Shown here: positions 23,650 to 26,835 of the stretch, piece after piece
How the letters are laid out: each line of letters starts with the position of its first letter
How positions within the stretch are numbered: the first letter of the stretch is position 1
Virus record (IMG/VR): IMGVR_UViG_3300042691_033140
Location: 1-26,835 of that record
Length of the DNA stretch: 26,835 nucleotides
Direction: 5' to 3' (one strand)
DNA from: a virus
Program-made: the position numbers and the translations under genes
Notes under the pieces: generated by a model
What the model was told of the DNA's origin: nothing
Databases searched by the model: none
Seen by the model: only the letters and a program-made list of their open reading frames with translations

Positions 23650-24651
23650 ATGACTAAAACATTGTTGGTTGACGGAAACAACCTAATTAAAATTGGTTTT
23701 CACGGGGTGAAGGATTTCTTTCACTCCGGAAAACATATAGGTGGTGTGTGGTATTTTATTGACACATTACGTAAGTTCATTCTAAATGAAAATTTTGACA
23801 AAGTAGTTGTCTTTTGGGATGGTGATGAAAACTCATCATCAAGAAAAATATTGTACCCCCAATATAAAGAAAATCGTAAAAGAGTATTATTGGAACACGT
23901 TGAAAGTTCATTATTAGAACAAAAAGAACGTGTTAAACAATATCTTGAGGAGTTATTTATTCGTCAAGTTATTATTGATGGTAATGAGGCTGATGACCTC
24001 ATCGCTTATTACTGTCAGATATCTATAGATGAGGATAAAACTATATTCTCAGGTGATAGAGATTTAACCCAACTAATATCAGATAACGTTCAAATATATC
24101 TACCTGATAAGAAAAAATTCTATAAGAAGGGAGATAAAATCCAATTAAAAGATATTGAATTACCACACTATAATATTAAAGTATGTAAGATATTAATTGG
24201 TGATAAGTCAGATAATATTACGGGAATTCAAATGTTAGGTGAAAAAACATTGGTCAAATTTTTTCCTGAGCTACTTGAAGTTGAAGTTAATTTAACCGAT
24301 ATTTTGAAAAAGGCTGAGGATTTACATAAGAATGATAAAGACAACAAAGTGTTACAAAATCTTTTATCAGGAAAAACAAAAAATGGTGTATTTGGTGATG
24401 AATATTATGTTATTAACGAAAAAATAGTAGATTTGTCTAACCCCTTAATTAATGATGATGGAAAAAACTTAGTAAATGAGTATTACTCAGAGACTTTAGA
24501 CCCGGATGGTCGAGGTCATAGGAATGTAATAAAGATGATGATGGAAGACGGATTCTTTAAGTTCCTACCGAAAGGTGACAATGCTTGGGTGAATTTTTTA
24601 ACACCCTTTTTAAAATTAACAAGAAAAGAAAAAAGAAAGTTTAAAAAGTAA
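23650..24651 (+). CDS. rnh: RNase H, FEN-family 5'-nuclease (T4 rnh-like)
   Basis: 5'-to-3' nuclease that removes RNA primers and flaps from lagging-strand fragments. The 333-aa protein (T4 RNase H is 305 aa) shows the metal-binding acidic set of the family: VDGNN with Asp8, FWDGD with Asp57 and Asp59, GNEADDL with Glu113, Asp115 and Asp116, SGDRDL with Asp136 and Asp138. It also has the H3TH motif IGDKSDNI with Asp185 and Asp188. The first 50 residues include the family's helical arch start. Upstream is ACCTTTAAAAGGT (23632-23644), whose AAAGG is the one Shine-Dalgarno-like sequence seen here, 5 bases before the ATG. Other starts in the window lack such a signal. The next gene starts four bases after its stop. 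Confidence 0.93.
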   Translation: MTKTLLVDGNNLIKIGFHGVKDFFHSGKHIGGVWYFIDTLRKFILNENFDKVVVFWDGDENSSSRKILYPQYKENRKRVLLEHVESSLLEQKERVKQYLEELFIRQVIIDGNEADDLIAYYCQISIDEDKTIFSGDRDLTQLISDNVQIYLPDKKKFYKKGDKIQLKDIELPHYNIKVCKILIGDKSDNITGIQMLGEKTLVKFFPELLEVEVNLTDILKKAEDLHKNDKDNKVLQNLLSGKTKNGVFGDEYYVINEKIVDLSNPLINDDGKNLVNEYYSETLDPDGRGHRNVIKMMMEDGFFKFLPKGDNAWVNFLTPFLKLTRKEKRKFKK

Positions 24652-24655
24652 AATT

Positions 24656-25111
24656 ATGAAAGAACAAAACGAATCAACAAAATTAGAGTTTTTAATGATG
24701 GTTAACGATAACATCATCGTACAACGTTTTTTTAATGTAAAGGATTTTAATCCTAAAGCGAAAACTTCTGTTGAGTTATATGAATTAATTAAAGATTTCA
24801 AACACGATTTGGAACGTCAATTAAAAATGAAAACAGTTACATATATGTTAGATAATATGTATGAGATTGTTAACAATCCTGCGGTTATGGATACTTCATA
24901 TACTGAAGGTCCTGAGTATTTTAACGTCTTCATTAAACAAGGTGATACGACAATTTGTCATAGACAAATCGACGCTAAAATCTACCCTCCAAAAATAAGA
25001 TATACCGTAGATGTAAGGCCACACCTAAAAAATTTACTTTTATCATTAACTGACATTTTTTCATCTAAAAATTTATCTTTTGAATATGCTGAAGTTAGTT
25101 TAGAGGCGTAA
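24656..25111 (+). CDS. Unknown T4-type phage protein between rnh and helicase, 151 aa
   Basis: I cannot assign a function. The 151-aa protein has a segment near residues 16-32 (VNDNIIVQRFFNVKDFN), a helical centre (about 40-70), a beta-rich C-terminal half, and YPPKIRYTVDVRP (about 109-121). QRFF-V-FN and YPPK-RY-VD-R resemble an uncharacterised protein I recall from T4-like cyanophages, a weak memory and not a search result. It has one cysteine and no signal peptide or membrane segment. It starts four bases after the rnh stop, and its own stop codon (25109-25111) abuts the TATTTAT element of the helicase gene. Position inside the replication cluster makes a replication or recombination role plausible, similar in place to T4 gene 59 or 33, but it does not look like either. 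Confidence 0.8.
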   Translation: MKEQNESTKLEFLMMVNDNIIVQRFFNVKDFNPKAKTSVELYELIKDFKHDLERQLKMKTVTYMLDNMYEIVNNPAVMDTSYTEGPEYFNVFIKQGDTTICHRQIDAKIYPPKIRYTVDVRPHLKNLLLSLTDIFSSKNLSFEYAEVSLEA

Positions 25112-25118
25112 TATTTAT
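25112..25118 (+). promoter_or_regulatory. TATTTAT element upstream of the helicase gene
   Basis: The element starts one base after the stop codon of the 151-aa gene and 27 bases before the ATG at 25139. The leader contains AAAAAGAT (25129-25136) two bases before the ATG. Its occurrence at a replication gene shows the element is not restricted to tail genes. Confidence 0.45.
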
Positions 25119-25138
25119 CTAAAAATACAAAAAGATAT

Positions 25139-26551
25139 ATGAGTAAAAATAAAAATTTTGAGTACTTAGGAAGTGGTTTCCAAATACAGTTATTAAACCA
25201 AATTATTTTAGATAAAGACTTTTCTAGGTCAATTATCGACGTGATTGACGTGACTTATTTTGAGAACAAGTATTTCAAACTAATCATTCAGATGGTTAAA
25301 GAATACTATGCAAAATACGAACACACACCAACGTTTGATACTTTGGAACAAATAACTAAATCGGAGTTACAACAAGAGACGGCTTCAAAAATAGTTATTG
25401 ACACAATTGGTAAAATTAAAGACGCACCAATAGAAGGTGCTGAGTTCGTTCAAGAAAAAGCAATGAAGTTTTGTAAACAACAAGAACTTCAAAAAGTTAT
25501 GGGTAAAGCCCAAAAAATTATTGACGGTGGTGAATTTGAAAACTACGACAAAGTTGAACAATTAGTAAGAAGTGCATTACAAGTTGGGGAAAGAGAAGAT
25601 GGTATGACTAACGTTTTCTCTAACTTAGATGATGTTTTAAACGAGGATTATAGACATCCGATACCAATGGGTATTTCGGGTATAGATAAACTCTTAAAAG
25701 GAGGTTTGGCTAAAGGTGAGATTGGGGTTGTGTTAGCACCAACAGGTGTGGGTAAAACAACCCTAATGACTAAGATTACAAATCACGCATTTAACTTAGG
25801 GTATAATGTTTTACAAATATTTTTTGAGGACAACCCTAAGATTATTCAAAGAAAACATATAGTTTTGTGGACGAAAGTTCATCCTGATGAATTAACTTTG
25901 AAGAAAGATGAGGTAATGAAACGTGTAACTGAGATTAAAACGACAATGCCAAATCAATTAATCTTAAAAAAGTTACCGTCAGATACTATGACGATGTTAC
26001 AAATCAAGAATCAAGTTAGAAAAATGATTGCTGACGGAATTAAAATTGATATGATATCATTAGACTACATCGACTGTGTGTTACCTGATAGAAACTTAGG
26101 TGATGAGTGGAAATCTGAAGGTTCTGTAATGAGAGCGTTTGAAGCTATGTGTCACGAGTTAAATTTAGTTGGTTGGACGGCAACACAAGGTAATAGACAA
26201 TCAATTTCTTCTGAAGTTGTAACTACAGACCAAATGGGGGGTTCTATTAAGAAAGCACAAGTAGGTCACGTAATTATTTCAGTCGCTAAATCATTACAAC
26301 AAAAAGAAATGAAATTAGCAACAATTGCGATTACTAAATCTCGTATTGGTGATGATGGTATTGTGTTTGAAAATTGTAAGTTTGATAACGGAATGTTAGA
26401 GATTGATACCGAATCTTCAGTTACATTCTTAGGTCTTGAAGAACAAAATGACCAAAAACAACGTGATAAAGTTCGTGAGTTATTAGAGAGACGTAAAGAA
26501 CGTGAAGCTCAGAAGAAAAAAGATGATGAAAATAAAAAAGATGAACAATAA
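25139..26551 (+). CDS. 41: Replicative DNA helicase (T4 gp41, DnaB-type)
   Basis: Hexameric helicase that opens the replication fork on the lagging strand and works with primase. The 470-aa protein (T4 gp41 is about 475 aa) has an N-terminal helical domain (about 1-150) with [11 protein letters not shown] and PTFDTLEQI, then a RecA-type motor. Walker A is APTGVGKTT (200-208). FFEDN near 230 fits the motif H1a position. Walker B is MISLDYIDC with Asp309. TATQGNR near 348-354 is motif H3. A late TKSRIGDDG segment (about 400) supplies the arginine finger region of the family. The C-terminal tail (about 440-470) is highly charged, Lys/Glu-rich. It has its own TATTTAT element and A-rich leader, and the nrdB start follows one base after its stop, so the two are probably cotranscribed. 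Confidence 0.93.
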   Translation: MSKNKNFEYLGSGFQIQLLNQIILDKDFSRSIIDVIDVTYFENKYFKLIIQMVKEYYAKYEHTPTFDTLEQITKSELQQETASKIVIDTIGKIKDAPIEGAEFVQEKAMKFCKQQELQKVMGKAQKIIDGGEFENYDKVEQLVRSALQVGEREDGMTNVFSNLDDVLNEDYRHPIPMGISGIDKLLKGGLAKGEIGVVLAPTGVGKTTLMTKITNHAFNLGYNVLQIFFEDNPKIIQRKHIVLWTKVHPDELTLKKDEVMKRVTEIKTTMPNQLILKKLPSDTMTMLQIKNQVRKMIADGIKIDMISLDYIDCVLPDRNLGDEWKSEGSVMRAFEAMCHELNLVGWTATQGNRQSISSEVVTTDQMGGSIKKAQVGHVIISVAKSLQQKEMKLATIAITKSRIGDDGIVFENCKFDNGMLEIDTESSVTFLGLEEQNDQKQRDKVRELLERRKEREAQKKKDDENKKDEQ

Positions 26552-26552
26552 T

Positions 26553-26835
26553 ATGGAAAATAAAGTAGAACCAATTTTAGAAACAAATCCTGATAGATTT
26601 GTAGTATTCCCAATCCAATATCACGATATTTGGGAATTTTATGCACAACACAAAGCAGCGTTTTGGACGGCAGAAGAATTTGATTTGAGTGATGATATCA
26701 GAGATTGGAGTAATTTATCGGATAATGAAAAATATTTTATCAAAAATATCTTAGCATTTTTCGCGGCATCTGACGGTATTGTTAATGAAAACATTGCTGA
26801 GAACTTCGCAAGAGAGGTTCAGTTTCCTGAAGCTA
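26553..26835 (+). CDS. nrdB: Ribonucleotide reductase class I beta subunit (NrdB), 3'-partial
   Basis: Makes the radical cofactor for dNTP synthesis together with NrdA. The first 94 codons are inside the window. They show [11 protein letters not shown] (residues 38-48), where Asp44 fits the first metal ligand of class I beta subunits, and [15 protein letters not shown] (66-80), the conserved second helix. The WTAEE and [11 protein letters not shown] forms resemble eukaryotic-type and many phage R2 proteins. The remaining ligands and the radical tyrosine would lie beyond the window. The ATG is one base after the helicase stop codon (26549-26551), consistent with translational coupling. The frame is open to the last base. 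Confidence 0.92.
   Translation, partial: MENKVEPILETNPDRFVVFPIQYHDIWEFYAQHKAAFWTAEEFDLSDDIRDWSNLSDNEKYFIKNILAFFAASDGIVNENIAENFAREVQFPEA

Overview
The window is a piece of a T4-like myovirus genome (contractile-tailed Caudoviricetes). It is AT-rich, and all recognised genes are on the + strand. The evidence is a gene set read from the translated proteins: a gp18-type tail sheath, a gp19-type tube, a T4-type hub/chaperone protein, a tape measure, a gp53-type LysM protein, giant baseplate proteins, and then gp32, UvsX, RNase H, gp41 helicase and ribonucleotide reductase beta. Most starts have no Shine-Dalgarno but an A-rich leader, and one baseplate protein carries an OmpA-like domain of a Bacteroidetes-flavoured type. 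Both hint at a Bacteroidetes-like host. However, the promoter before gene 32 is a perfect TTGACA-17-TATAAT, which is not the usual Bacteroidetes form, so the host is left open.

Region 1 (1-8480), tail shaft. The sheath gene is open at its 5' end and about twice T4 length, with a cysteine-rich insertion. It is followed by a HAD-like phosphatase gene and the tail-tube gene. Next comes a gene of the T4 gp26 type whose last codons overlap a second frame with no usable start (6318-6476). That pair sits directly before the tape-measure gene, which is the layout of tail assembly chaperones made by programmed frameshifting. Intrinsic terminators separate most of these genes, and a recurring TATTTAT element precedes nearly every one.

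Region 2 (8518-20633), baseplate. Three tightly coupled genes occupy 12 kb. They are a 1690-aa baseplate protein with an inserted OmpA-like domain, a 108-aa LysM/gp53-like protein, and a 2241-aa hub-like protein whose C-terminus resembles a glucosaminidase fold lacking its catalytic Glu.

Region 3 (20675-21584) has two small genes of unknown role, one with a Pro/Ala-rich linker and a coiled coil.

Region 4 (21700-26835), replication and recombination. This holds gp32 (no cysteines, ending in a bacterial SSB-like tip), UvsX, a FEN-family RNase H, an unknown T4-type protein, gp41 helicase and the first 94 codons of nrdB, which runs off the window.

No intergenic gap exceeds about 145 bases, and no tRNA, CRISPR array or mobile element was seen. 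The most notable observation is the likely +1 (or -2) recoding site at about 6311-6317.
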